Assembly: GCF_018294505.1 (NCBI RefSeq)
Contig: NC_057795.1
Location: 525,867,871-525,931,870, forward strand
Direction: 5' to 3'
Length of the DNA stretch: 64,000 nucleotides
DNA from: Triticum aestivum
Taxonomy: Eukaryota > Streptophyta > Magnoliopsida > Poales > Poaceae
Position 1 is the first letter of the stretch. Every line of letters begins with the position of its first letter. Below are positions 34,392 to 45,900 of the stretch, in pieces. Below the pieces are notes generated by a model. It did not search any database. It had not been told where the DNA came from and saw only the letters and a program-made list of their open reading frames with translations. Position numbers and translations under genes: made by a program.

Positions 34392-35064
34392 AAAAGAAGA
34401 TGGTGCCGGCCAGGAGCCAACAATGCCAGCGTTCTTTTAGAATTATCATCAAATTTGCTTTCTGTTGTTTGCTTATGTATCGTTAGTTTGCTTGTGTGCT
34501 GAACCTAGTTTTCTTGCCATGCACAATCGCCTGTAATGATGAACTCAGATTATGTTAGTTTGCTTTCTGTTCAACTTAGCTTGCTGGTGATGAAATTGTC
34601 GTACAGAATGCAAATAGGATGCATGCAGTGCAAGTTGCGCACGAATGCAGTACATAATACAAACAGGACGCATGCAGTGCAAGTTGCGCACGAATGCAGT
34701 ACACAATTTGTCGAATGAAGTCTTAACATACCCAATAAAGCAGTGCATGAATATAAATTTGAAAAAAGGAATACATAAGAGCAAAAACACAAATAGAAAA
34801 ACACAAAAACACGTAAAAGAATTCAATACAGTCCGGAAGTACACGAAAGTACAGCACGGGACCATAATGAGTGAAGTACAGGTATGATTTACTAAGCAGT
34901 GCACTCTCATACATTGGGAAAAAGATTACATAATAGCAAAAAGACGGAAGCAAAAAAAAGGCAACTATACATGCAGTACGCAATGCGTACACATGCAGTA
35001 CGGAACCCTGATCAATGCAGTGCACACTCCAACATTAAAAAAAAAACACATAGGGCAGAAAAAT
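34392..35064. other. 3' flank of exonuclease A
   Basis: Contains a 3' UTR-like T-rich stretch and then motif-rich spacer, with an internal direct repeat of about 50 bp (TGCATGCAGTGCAAGTTGCG twice at about 34620-34710). Matches the flank of copy C. No gene seen. Confidence 0.6.
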
Positions 35065-35072
35065 AAAAAAAA

Positions 35073-35249
35073 TGACCACCCAGGTGCTACCGGCCCCAGC
35101 CAGTCTCATAATAGGTCTGCACCCACAGAAGGCGAGTCATTCTGAGTCACAGTGCATGGGGCCGGTTGCACATGGGCCCACAGGTCATAGAGCATATAGC
35201 TGCGAGCGCCGTGTATAAGCGCCCAGATAAGTATACGGAAGAGTTCGAC
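35073..35249 (-). ncRNA. Candidate Pol III small RNA, copy 2 (about 177 nt)
   Basis: Same design as copy 1: GGGCCCA upstream element (35369-35377 region), USE GTCCCACCTCG at 35310-35300, TATA TTTATAAG at 35275-35268, start near 35249 and eight T at 35072-35065. The sequence is nearly identical to copy 1 over promoter and body. Confidence 0.5.
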
Positions 35250-35267
35250 CAGTATGCCTCGCCGGCG

Positions 35268-35310
35268 CTTATAAATAGGTCGGGCGCGCCTTCCGCGGGC
35301 GAGGTGGGAC
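35268..35310 (-). promoter_or_regulatory. snRNA-type promoter of small-RNA copy 2
   Basis: USE and TATA at 24-bp spacing. A GGGCCCA about 60 bp further upstream fits the monocot-specific promoter element RGCCCR known from monocot snRNA genes. Confidence 0.6.
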
Positions 35311-35420
35311 TAAACATTAGGACGCACACACAGCGAAATGGGAACCAAGCCGTGCTCACAGGCCGATTTGGGCCCAATTCCATCTTCACTACCCGAACAC
35401 AGGGCCAACAAAGCCCACTA

Positions 35421-36224
35421 AGAAAAAACAATATGTTCAAAAATAAAACATTAAAAAGAAAAATGACAAACATTTTTTAAATGAATAACAACAAACAAAA
35501 TAAAATGTGCGTCGGCACTGTAAGAATATTAATAAATAAAACGCAGGAAGCCCAATGTCAACGTACAGATGAAGTCAGCGACGTACAACAACGCAGTCCT
35601 CCACGTGGAAGCACAAACTATTTTTTTTTCTGAATTGCAGTTATCTTCGCTCTGCAATGCAGTATGGCTGAAATAAGAATGCAGCCCTGTTACTTAACCA
35701 AAGCACTCCGACAACCCCTAGCCACACTACCCTGCATCCACACGAACGCTGTATTACCACAAAGATCAAGAGAGGAAAAGAAAGAACACCATCAAGAGAA
35801 GAAAAAAAAGTACATCTGTGTGAATCAAACTGCAGTACACTACATGGACCTGAGTAGTTCGTTTCTGATAGAAAATAAATGCACTGGCTTGGACAATTGA
35901 CCGAAAACACAATCATCACATTTTCTAACAGTTGTGTGAATACATTGATCTAATCACGAAAAAAGAGGCGACGACGTTCCGGATTTCCAACACACTAACA
36001 ATAGCCTCCTCATAGCAGAACCTATTGGCAGTTGCCACGTAAACTTAAAACAGAGCCCCACCACGCTACCGCCCCGCTCCACCTCTCCCACGTCATGTCA
36101 AGGAGAGCAGAGGAGAAAACACAACTGTTTCGTCCCCCCAAAAACCCCAATTGCATCTTCTTCTCCGCTCTTCCTTTCACTAACCTCTCTCTCTATAACA
36201 AACACCAGAGAGCACAGAAGAATC
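35421..36224. other. Intergenic MULE DNA upstream of exonuclease B
   Basis: A-rich spacer with a few motif copies. The last 150 bp (CCACCTCTCCCACG, CTCTCTCTCTATAAC) look like a promoter and 5' UTR of the next gene, with TATAAC at about 36192. No other gene seen. Confidence 0.55.
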
Positions 36225-37386
36225 ATGGCGGATGCACCTCTGTACAAGCAGCGCTGCAAGTACATCAGGGAGCTCCACGACGTCCACCTCCACGGCAATC
36301 ACAAACTCCACGTCCTTTGCACAAGCAAGGGCAAAGACGTGGACAAGATGTTGTCCACGTTCAGGAGGAAGCTCGGCAGAATGCCCGTCAAACTAGTCGG
36401 CGTTGATGTCGAGTACACACACTACGAGAAGCCACAGCGTGCAGCGGTACTACAGCTATGCGTAGAAAAAGAATGCCTTGTCTACCACATATCTGCAGCT
36501 AAAGACAGGTAAGAATAACTTTTGCTTGTCAATATTGATTTTAAATTTTCTTCACTGCAATTGCCATAATATTTAACCTTTGGTTCTCATTCTTGAAAAA
36601 GCGTGGCATATGAATTTATTGACAGTTTTGATCTGGCTCCATGTATGTCACTCATGTGTTCAATTCTTGAATTATATTATCTAGCAATACACGCAGTTTA
36701 ATTATATTTTCTTCACTACAACATTACCATACAAAACATGTATGAAATTAGGTTCAAGAATACAAGCATACACAAAACATGCATTGTTTATGCAATCTAT
36801 TATCAGATTTACTAGTTATGCTGAACAAAGTATTAGCAACTGCTCAATGCAACACATTCAGATATCCATATTGTAGTTCAGTTTCAGAAAAATACAAAAA
36901 AACATTGCTAGTTCTAAAGAAATAAAATATGTTCACTCTATACAAATATATTGCAGGCCAATGGAACTAGACAAATTCCTGATGAATGATGAGTACACCT
37001 TCGTCGGATTCGCTATTGAAGGAGACAAAAGCAAGCTGAAGGTATCTGGTTTGGAGATCAACTCCAACAACTACATTGATATTCAGGTGGAATGGAGAGA
37101 CCCATACAATAAAAAGAAGTTTGACTCTTTGGCTGATGTTGCTGGCAGGATGATAGACATTGACTACCATGACATGAAGAAAAAAATTAACCGCAAGGAG
37201 GACCATACTCTGTGGGGATTTTGCCCGCTGCCAAAAAAGCTTATCAAGTATGCAGCAATAGATGCATTCGCAACATATGAGTCATGGAGAATCATCTACG
37301 ATGTCATAATGGGACTGGACAGGGCAAAAAGAGACAAAGAAGAAAAGAAGAAGAAGAACAAGGCTGTAATCCAATACAGCAACTAG
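36225..37386 (+). CDS. DEDDy-type 3'-5' exonuclease-like protein, copy B (two exons)
   Basis: Exons 36225-36508 and 36957-37386, joined by a GT (GGTAAG) to TTGCAG intron, give 237 residues. Exo I is GVDVEYTHYE (DxE), Exo II is GFAIEGDKSKL and Exo III is IKYAAIDAFATYE with the full Tyr-x3-Asp, so all four acidic residues and the Tyr are present. The start MADAPLYKQRCKYI is the first ATG after a TATA-like TATAAC about 33 bp upstream. The C-terminus is a Lys/Glu-rich tail (DKEEKKKKNKAVI) that could be a nuclear signal. It is only distantly similar to copies A and C, so it is an older paralogue. The best candidate for an active enzyme in this element. Confidence 0.78.
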
Positions 37387-37855
37387 AAAAAATCAGGGAT
37401 GTGTTTAGTCTCACTTTACTTTAGGCGTTGTGTTGTTCTTTGTTTCATGTATGCAAGATTTTGATAATGTCCGTTGCTTGTGATCAATTGCTTTTGCAGA
37501 AATTAGATTGCATTAGAACAAGTATCTACACAACTTTGAAAAATTTAATGAGTGACACCAAAACATACTATGCACATACAAAACATAACAGTCCACAAAA
37601 AATAGTAATTATATAAAAATAAAAATTAATATTGATATATCCGTATACCTTTCTAAACAAACGTGAATACAGTTCACAGAACGAACATAAGGCAGTTCAA
37701 CAAGTGTATGTGTGAAGTGCAGTACATGCATAAATGAAGAACGACAAGGGCCCCAACACACACACTTGCTACATGAAGTGCAGTACTCAACGTTGGTGTA
37801 AGCAGTACAAATGACAAGGACCCCAATACATAAATGAAGAACGACAAGGGCCACA
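37387..37855. other. 3' flank of exonuclease B
   Basis: T-rich 3' UTR-like sequence, then motif-bearing spacer with a local repeat (AAATGAAGAACGACAAGGGCC at about 37732 and 37835). No gene seen. Confidence 0.6.
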
Positions 37856-39090
37856 TCAAAGGGGACGCGCGCAAAAAAAAACCCGGACCCCACACACCCT
37901 AAGATAGACAGGGGGCGATGGGGTATGACAGACTCGCCTACGCATGCGACGCCGCGGCAAGCCGCGTCGCCGCCTGCTCCGGCTCGTTCCAGCCTCGGCC
38001 TCGCAGGGGGACGTGGAGGGGGTCATGACCCCCCCTCCCCACCCCCTGCTCGGCCTCGCGCTAACGCATGCAGTGCGCTTGGTTGACAGGCGCAGTGCGG
38101 ACANNNNNNNNNNNNNNNNNNNNNNNNNNNNNNNNNNNNNNNNNNNNNNNNNNNNNNNNNNNNNNNNNNNNNNNNNNNNNNNNNNNNNNNNNNNNNNNNN
38201 NNNNNNNNNNNNNNNNNNNNNNNNNNNNNNNNNNNNNNNNNNNNNNNNNNNNNNNNNNNNNNNNNNNNNNNNNNNNNNNNNNNNNNNNNNNNNNNNNNNN
38301 NNNNNNNNNNNNNNNNNNNNNNNNNNNNNNNNNNNNNNNNNNNNNNNNNNNNNNNNNNNNNNNNNNNNNNNNNNNNNNNNNNNNNNNNNNNNNNNNNNNN
38401 NNNNNNNNNNNNNNNNNNNNNNNNNNNNNNNNNNNNNNNNNNNNNNNNNNNNNNNNNNNNNNNNNNNNNNNNNNNNNNNNNNNNNNNNNNNNNNNNNNNN
38501 NNNNNNNNNNNNNNNNNNNNNNNNNNNNNNNNNNNNNNNNNNNNNNNNNNNNNNNNNNNNNNNNNNNNNNNNNNNNNNNNNNNNNNNNNNNNNNNNNNNN
38601 NNNNNNNNNNNNNNNNNNNNNNNNNNNNNNNNNNNNNNNNNNNNNNNNNNNNNNNNNNNNNNNNNNNNNNNNNNNNNNNNNNNNNNNNNNNNNNNNNNNN
38701 NNNNNNNNNNNNNNNNNNNNNNNNNNNNNNNNNNNNNNNNNNNNNNNNNNNNNNNNNNNNNNNNNNNNNNNNNNNNNNNNNNNNNNNNNNNNNNNNNNNN
38801 NNNNNNNNNNNNNNNNNNNNNNNNNNNNNGACAGGCGCAGTGTGGAGATTCTGTTTTTTCCATCAAAGGGGACGCGCGCAAAAACCCACCCGGACCCCAC
38901 ACACCCTAAGATAGATAGGGGGGCGACGGGGTATGACGGACTCGCCTACGCATGCGGCGCCGCGGCAAGACGCGTCGCCGCCTGCTCCGGCTCGTTCTAG
39001 GCTCGGCCTCGTAGGGGGATGTGGAGGGGGGGTCACGACCCCCCCTCCCCACCCCCTGCTCGGCCTCACGCTAACGCACGCAGTGCGTAC
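37856..39090. repeat. Long-unit tandem repeat interrupted by an assembly gap
   Basis: A GC-rich block of about 240 bp, starting ATCAAAGGGGACGCGCGC and ending near CGCTAACGCA, occurs at 37856-38103 and again at 38854-39090 with a few percent differences. The 726 N between them suggest an unresolved array. Frames across the gap are artefacts. Confidence 0.8.
38104..38829. other. Assembly gap (726 N)
   Basis: Run of N flanked by two copies of the same GC-rich repeat. The true content and length are unknown. Confidence 0.99.
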
Positions 39091-39617
39091 AAGAACAATA
39101 CAAAAGATATATAGACAACTAAAAAAATTGGGGGGGGGGGCCAACCCCCCCAGGTACCTTAACGTACAAACAAATAAAAAACCAAATACAAAACTCAATT
39201 ATAGGCTAAAGCAATGCGTTTTTTGTTTTCGCAAAAAAAGCAGTTCGGTGTCATAAAGCAATGCAGCTTCGGCATGCACACACGTGCAGCACTTTGCTTG
39301 AATGCCAAAAAAAATGCAGTTCTCTTATATTGGACAAAGAAGTTCGGCATCAAATGCGATATAGTTTATCGAACACATATCATACATATAAGCGTGACAA
39401 AAATGCCAGTTCGCATAGACCATGGTCGTCAACAAAAAATAAAATTATACACTTATATATATTGTATCAGTTATTGATATAAAATACACATACATATACA
39501 AAATCATCCACATGCACTGCTGCATAAACGAACAAGAAGAAACACAACGACAAAAAAAGTCTTTTTCATACATTGTCTACCTTAGTCAGCACACACAAAC
39601 ACAACATCAAACCCTAG
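39091..39617. other. Intergenic MULE DNA downstream of the Ulp1-like gene
   Basis: Begins with a G-run/C-run stretch (GGGGGGGGGGCC), then motif-rich AT-rich spacer. It contains AAAAATGCCAGTTCGCATAG, related to the spacer before exonucleases A and C. No gene seen. Confidence 0.6.
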
Positions 39618-41715
39618 CTATTGTCCACGCACAGCCTTTTGTACCCAGTAGAAAAACAGTGCCCCAAATGACTGTTCCTGCGTCTGCGATTGCGACAGGG
39701 AAGTGAGCCCGAGGTCCGCAATCAGTTCACGTACCTCAAGCGGCATGTCTTCATAACACAACATGTTCAAAGGATTGAACAGCAGCTGGAACATGTACTC
39801 CGCCTTCCAATCTTCAGCAGCAGGCTGAAAAAAAGAAAACAAATGCAAACAAGTGATTAAAAAAAGGTTGTCATAAAGAACAAAAAAGTAAAAAGAAAAC
39901 AGAGAAGCTGTTACGTCGGATTTCAAAATTTTCTCAACTAGACGTTGGCCGTCATACAACTGTGTCATCATCAGAACATAGATTCCGCACTCATTTGCTC
40001 CCTGCGCTGGCACGACCGGGTAAGATGGCTTCTCTGCCAATTTAACCCAGTCAGGAAGGTTCCTCGATTTATACATTTTTTCACCATAAATCACCTTCAG
40101 CAGCTGAGTCATCCTCCTCATCTGGCAAAAAAAAGAAGCACAAGGTAAGAATAACACACATCACGGATCAAAAAGTTGATATTCAAACGAACCCAAAAAA
40201 AAAGTTGTTCTCAAACATCTAAACAATCCATCTTTTAAGTGCACATGAGAAAAATGCAGTTCTGACGCGCATATGTTGAAGTTCACTACATAAACAATTG
40301 CAGTTTATAGAAAAATACAGTGGGAGAAACACAAAGAAAGCTTTACGCTTGGCAAAGAAAAAATAACATACCACTTCAATGCAATTTGCGTGGTAGTCAG
40401 TCCTGCGCCACCTTGTCGTGACATCAGGATGGCCAGTGTACTTCCTACTGTCATGGATATCAAGGGTCTGGCGATGCTGGTTCATCGTGTATAAGGAATA
40501 ATGACCATCCTTGAATCGCGGCATCATAATCTGTTCGCATAAAAAAATGAAATCAAAAGTTCTTTCGACACGTACCACCAGGACCACTGTTCCAAAAATA
40601 ACTATAAAAAGAAATGCAACAAACCAGGAAAATAAATGACAAAAAACAATTAATTTACCAGTTTTGCATCCAACAGGTTTGCGCCGTCGTTCACAAAAAA
40701 TTTCAACTGCTTAACTGCATCTTCTAAAACAAACGAGCTATGCACAACTGGCAACACAGGATTTCCGTCATTATCTCTCGTCACAGAGGTTTCCATTTGA
40801 AGAACATACTGCACACAAAAAATAACAAAAAAAGGACATGAAAAAAAAGAATAAACAATGCAAGCAGGCATGGACATGAAAAAGCCAGTGCAGTAGGAAA
40901 GAATAACAGCAAACGTTTACCGTGATAAATAAAGGTGAAAGTAGCAAACGTTCACTGGATTGATAAGCTAAACCCAATTCAGGGTCTTGCTTCTAGTACT
41001 TGATGACAAAATCCATGATATACGAATCCACTAAAGCTCCTTTGCCAAATGTATCATAGATATAGTCGATATTGTAAGTATCGACATCACCAAAAGGACC
41101 ATGCACCATAAAGAACGCGTTCCTGCAGTAAACATACACAGATGGGATCAATAAAATTAGAATTAAAATCAAAACACACAAAAAGCATGAAAGGGCACAC
41201 GCATCACAATAAAAAACTTACTCACGGTATTTGGTTACAAAATCTTTGCTGAGAACAAGATCCTTTATTTTAATCGCCTCATCCATATATCTGAACCGTG
41301 GAGGCTTCAATTTCTCTATAGAGCATCTCAACTTAAAAGCCCTCTCACCTGCCCTCTTGTTCGAAAATACTTCAACCTCATCCAAATGAGGACGATTAAT
41401 TGTTGCACTCCTAGTCCTAGTTACACGTGCACACGGTGTAACAAAATCATCATCATCAACATCATATACATCGTGTGGAGAGCTAGGTCGAGAGACACTT
41501 CCACCATCAGGTCCAGACGCCACATTTGTGTTCAAACCAGAATTATCTGGAGAGATTTCAATGACACAATCCTCCATAACCACATCAGAACCCTGGGACT
41601 CAAACAGTGACGTAAAGCCTTCATGAAGCCCCCAATCAAAACCTAAAAACGTGCAGAAGAAACATGGAAGCACTCAGTACAAAACACAAAAACCAAAAAA
41701 CATGTATAGAGAAAA

Positions 41716-42445
41716 ATAGAATGCAGCCCACTGTTGTATACATCAATGCAGCCCACATCTCTACAGCAATGCATCCCACATATAAAAGAACAATGCAGCC
41801 CACTTCTCTACATCCATGCAGCCCACACTTGTATAAAGCAATGCAGCCCACATATAAAAGAACAATGCAGCCCACTGTTGTATACATCAATGCAGCCCAC
41901 ATCTCTACAGCAATGTAGCCCACATATAAAAGAACATGCAGCCCACTTCTCTACGTCAATGCAGCCCACACTTGTNNNNNNNNNNNNNNNNNNNNNNNNN
42001 NNNNNNNNNNNNNNNNNNNNNNNNNNNNNNNNNNNNNNNNNNNNNNNNNNNNNNNNNNNNNNNNNNNNNNNNNNNNNNNNNNNNNNNNNNNNNNNNNNNN
42101 NNNNNNNNNNNNNNNNNNNNNNNNNNNNNNNNNNNNNNNNNNNNNNNNNNNNNNNNNNNNNNNNNNNNNNNNNNNNNNNNNNNNNNNNNNNNNNNNNNNN
42201 NNNNNNNNNNNNNNNNNNNNNNNNNNNNNNNNNNNNNNNNNNNNNNNNNNNNNNNNNNNNNNNNNNNNNNNNNNNNTAAAAGAACAATGCAGCCCACTTC
42301 TCTACAGCAATGCAGCCCGCACTTGTATACAGCAATGCAGCCCACATATAAATAACAATGCAGCCCACTTCTCTGCGGCAATGCAGCCCGCACTTGTATA
42401 CAATAATGCAGCCCACATATAAAAGAACAATGCAGCCCACTTGCC
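41716..42445 (+). repeat. Intronic minisatellite with ATGCAGCCCAC core
   Basis: Units of about 22-26 bp, each AATGCAGCCCAC plus a variable half such as TTCTCTACAGC, ACTTGTATACAGC or ATATAAAAGAAC, lie in an intron of the Ulp1-like gene. The three half-units alternate in a higher-order pattern. The core is a variant of the element-wide motif. A gap interrupts the array. Confidence 0.9.
41976..42276. other. Assembly gap (301 N)
   Basis: Lies inside the ATGCAGCCCAC minisatellite, so the array length is uncertain. Confidence 0.99.
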
Positions 42446-42929
42446 CATAAAGAAGCGGAACCAAGCAGTAGTCAAAAATAAAATAAAGCGAGGATAAAGA
42501 AGTTCAACAAAACAACCTTTATCTGCAAAAATTAGAAGTGATGTTAAATCAAGGCAACACTTCCTCGATGTTAGCCAGCTATAGAGCATGGCCTTTCTGA
42601 TGTAGCCAATGTGCTCCACCCCAAACTTAGCAACTCGAACACCATCCCATGTCTGCAAGAATTGAAACATATAGAATCCACAATCATGCCTGCAATAAAA
42701 AGAATAAACAACATCAGTTTCACAAAAATTAACTGAAAAAAATTGAACGGTATGACACAGAAGGGCTGTAAAAAACACACCCATTTGGCTGCAATGGGAC
42801 AATGACATGTTTCAACACAAATCCATCAAGTGTGGGAGGATTTAGCGGCTCATCAGAACTCAAGCTACCTTCTTTCCATGCACGCTTGATATTTTTAACC
42901 AACCTCCTAAAAACCCTGACCGCATCAGG

Positions 42930-45900
42930 TGTAACGCCCCGGTTTCGATGCGCCAGGTGTCTGCCAGTCATTCGCCGTTGTTGCCATGTCATTTGCTTGC
43001 GTGTTGCACTTTGACATGTCATCATCTGCATTTCATATCATGTCATCATGTGCATTTCATTTTGCATACATGTTCATCTCATGCATCCGAGCTTTTTCCC
43101 CGTGTCCGTTTTGCAATCCGGCAATCCTATGTACCCCGGCGTCCCCTTTTGTCTCTCGTTGTGAGCGGGTATTAAACTTTCTCGGAATGGCCCGAGGTTT
43201 GCCAAGCGGCCTTGGTATAGCACGGGTAGACCGCCTGTCAAGTTTCGTGCCATTTGGAGGTCGTTTGATACTCCAACGGTTAACCGGGTAACCGTAAAGC
43301 CCTCTTTGAGTTGCAGCCCAACACCCCTTCCAAAGTGGCACAAAACCCAGCAAACTCCCCTCCATTCTCTCGGTCGTTCTATCACGATCGCGTGGCCGAA
43401 AACCGCTCCTCATTTGGACTCTCCTAGCTCCCTCTATCTATAAATAAGTCTCCCCCTCAAAAATCTCGGATCATTTCCACCCTAACCCTAGCCCCGCTCC
43501 TCTCCGCGCCGCCGGACGCGTCCGGACNNNNNNNNNNNNNNNNNNNNNNNNNNNNNNNNNNNNNNNNNNNNNNNNNNNNNNNNNNNNNNNNNNNNNNNNN
43601 NNNNNNNNNNNNNNNNNNNNNNNNNNNNNNNNNNNNNNNNNNNNNNNNNNNNNNNNNNNNNNNNNNNNNNNNNNNNNNNNNNNNNNNNNNNNNNNNNNNN
43701 NNNNNNNNNNNNNNNNNNNNNNNNNNNNNNNNNNNNNNNNNNNNNNNNNNNNNNNNNNNNNNNNNNNNNNNNNNNNNNNNNNNNNNNNNNNNNNNNNNNN
43801 NNNNNNNNNNNNNNNNNNNNNNNNNNNNNNNNNNNNNNNNNNNNNNNNNNNNNNNNNNNNNNNNNNNNNNNNNNNNNNNNNNNNNNNNNNNNNNNNNNNN
43901 NNNNNNNNNNNNNNNNNNNNNNNNNNNNNNNNNNNNNNNNNNNNNNNNNNNNNNNNNNNNNCGCCGCTCCCCGCGCGAGCCGGTCCGCGGCCTTCTTCCC
44001 CGACCCCGAGCGCCGCTGCCGGGTTGCCGCCGCCTCGTCCCTGCCGTCTCTGGCGAGAGCTCCGGCCGAATCTGGATCGGGACCAGATCCACCGGGGTCT
44101 CGAACCAAACGACGCCAGCGCCGCCCCGAACCACTCCGTCCCGCTGGACCGTCCCGTCCCGTTTCCCGCGAGGGTAAAATTTCCACTAAGTCCCCGAATC
44201 CCTGACATAATCATGCCATGTTCATCTCATCGTATCTCTGCATCCGTAGCTCCGTTTCATGCGTGTAATATGTCAAATTGTTCGTCTCGATGAGTACTTC
44301 ATTTCATTCCATTGCATCATTTTCATTTGAGCTCATCTTGGTGCCCGAAATGTTGTTGGAAGAGTGCATGTTGATGTTAATCTGCTGAAACTGTTATAAC
44401 TTGCTCATTTATCATTTTTGCCATGTTTGATGTGTGCATCCTATGAGGTTGATGTCTACATGTGTTTTGATCTATGCCATGCCATCTTTACAAGGGTGCT
44501 ATCCATGTATTTTTGTGAGTTGTGTGCTGAGTGCATCGAGCTTGTTAAGGAGGGTACTTGCTGTTACTGTTTTGCTAGGCAGATTCTGTTATATTTTGTT
44601 GCTATGTTAACATGCTTCTACTAATCATTCTATGCATAATCTGGAGATGTTCTATAAACATGTTTTGATCTACATGTCTTGCTCTACCCATTCATGCCCT
44701 TGGTTGCAATTATAGCCTGCTGTAGATTGTTCATATCTTGCTCCAAAGTTGCTAAATGATGTTGCTGTCAGCCTGTTAACATGAAGTTCAATGTTTCTAT
44801 GATTGTTTCCTAGTGATCCATGCACCCTATGAACTTGCTCTTTCCATGTTTAGCTTCATAATCATTCCTTCTTACTGTTGGTTGCCTTGCTACGCCATGT
44901 ATTGCTCTGTGGTGAGTGATTCAAGCTCATCAACATGCCTACTTATTATTGTTCCTGCCATGTATGAATCTGTAATATAACTTGCCATGTTTACGTGGGT
45001 GCCATCATATCTTCTGATCCTTTTTGGCCCATGGTCAGTAAGGGACTCTTGTTCTATGAATTTAGTAGTATCATGCCATGCCTTTGTTTGCCATGATATG
45101 TTCCTGTAACATGTTGTTTGATAGCTCTAAACATTGCAACCTGATGTTATTTCTGCTAAAGTCTGAAACTGTTATTATTTGCAATCTTACCATGTCCTTT
45201 TGAGCATGTTCTAGTTGTTTCGGGAGATAGCTCAGTGTTCATGTTTTGTAGTGCTTTACCTGTACTTCATGCCCATGCCTTTTGTTATTATGTTGGGATG
45301 CTGTAGCTTGTTGTTTTGATGCTTGCAATATGCCTAGTTGTTGTTATGGACAGATTGTTGCTATGACTTGTATAGTGTGTGTGTGTTGAACCGTTGCTCC
45401 GTTTTGAGTGTGCTCTATATGAGACTTGCTTGATTTTGCATGTAGTTTCATATTATCATGTTGCATCCTTGTTTTGAGGTGTTTGCTTGATGTTTGGGTG
45501 CATTTTGCATCAATGCCATGCTTAACTTGTTTTGCTCATATCTTCTAGGCCGTAGCTCCGAATCTAATGAACTTTATATGTAACTTGACTAGATTTTCAT
45601 GTAGATCATCTTGGTGCATCTTAACTTGCTGTTTAACAACTTGAACATAAGGTTTATTCAGTTCTGGACCAATTTCGAAATTTGCATATGAGGACTTACC
45701 GGAATTGTTATATGTTGTTCCCGGCCTCATTTAAACTTGCCTTGATGTGTTGTTCTTGTTTGCATCATCTCTTGCCATGAGTAGCTTCATGTAGCTTTGT
45801 CATGCATCATGCTTGTTGTGCATGATGCCTTGTTCATGTGTGGTGTGTTTACTATGTTGTGTGCTTCTTCTCGATAGTTCCCATTTCGTTGCGATCGTGA

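Larger units (their letters stand above)
32684..35420 (+). repeat. Block duplication, unit A (small-RNA repeat, exonuclease, small-RNA repeat)
   Basis: A small-RNA repeat at 32684-33050, a spacer, exonuclease A and a second small-RNA repeat at 35065-35420 form a block. It is repeated as 54058-56530, where the first small-RNA repeat has lost its middle. The flanks are recognisably similar on both sides of the exonuclease, for example the TAGAATTATCATCAAATTTG tail after the stop codon. Confidence 0.8.

Noticed and set aside
37856..38909. Long reading frames across 38104-38829 on both strands
   Set aside because: They are open only because the sequence is N; the flanks are a GC-rich repeat.
41716..42445. 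Possible CRISPR-like array
   Set aside because: The window is plant nuclear DNA and the units are contiguous degenerate minisatellite repeats without unique spacers or associated genes.
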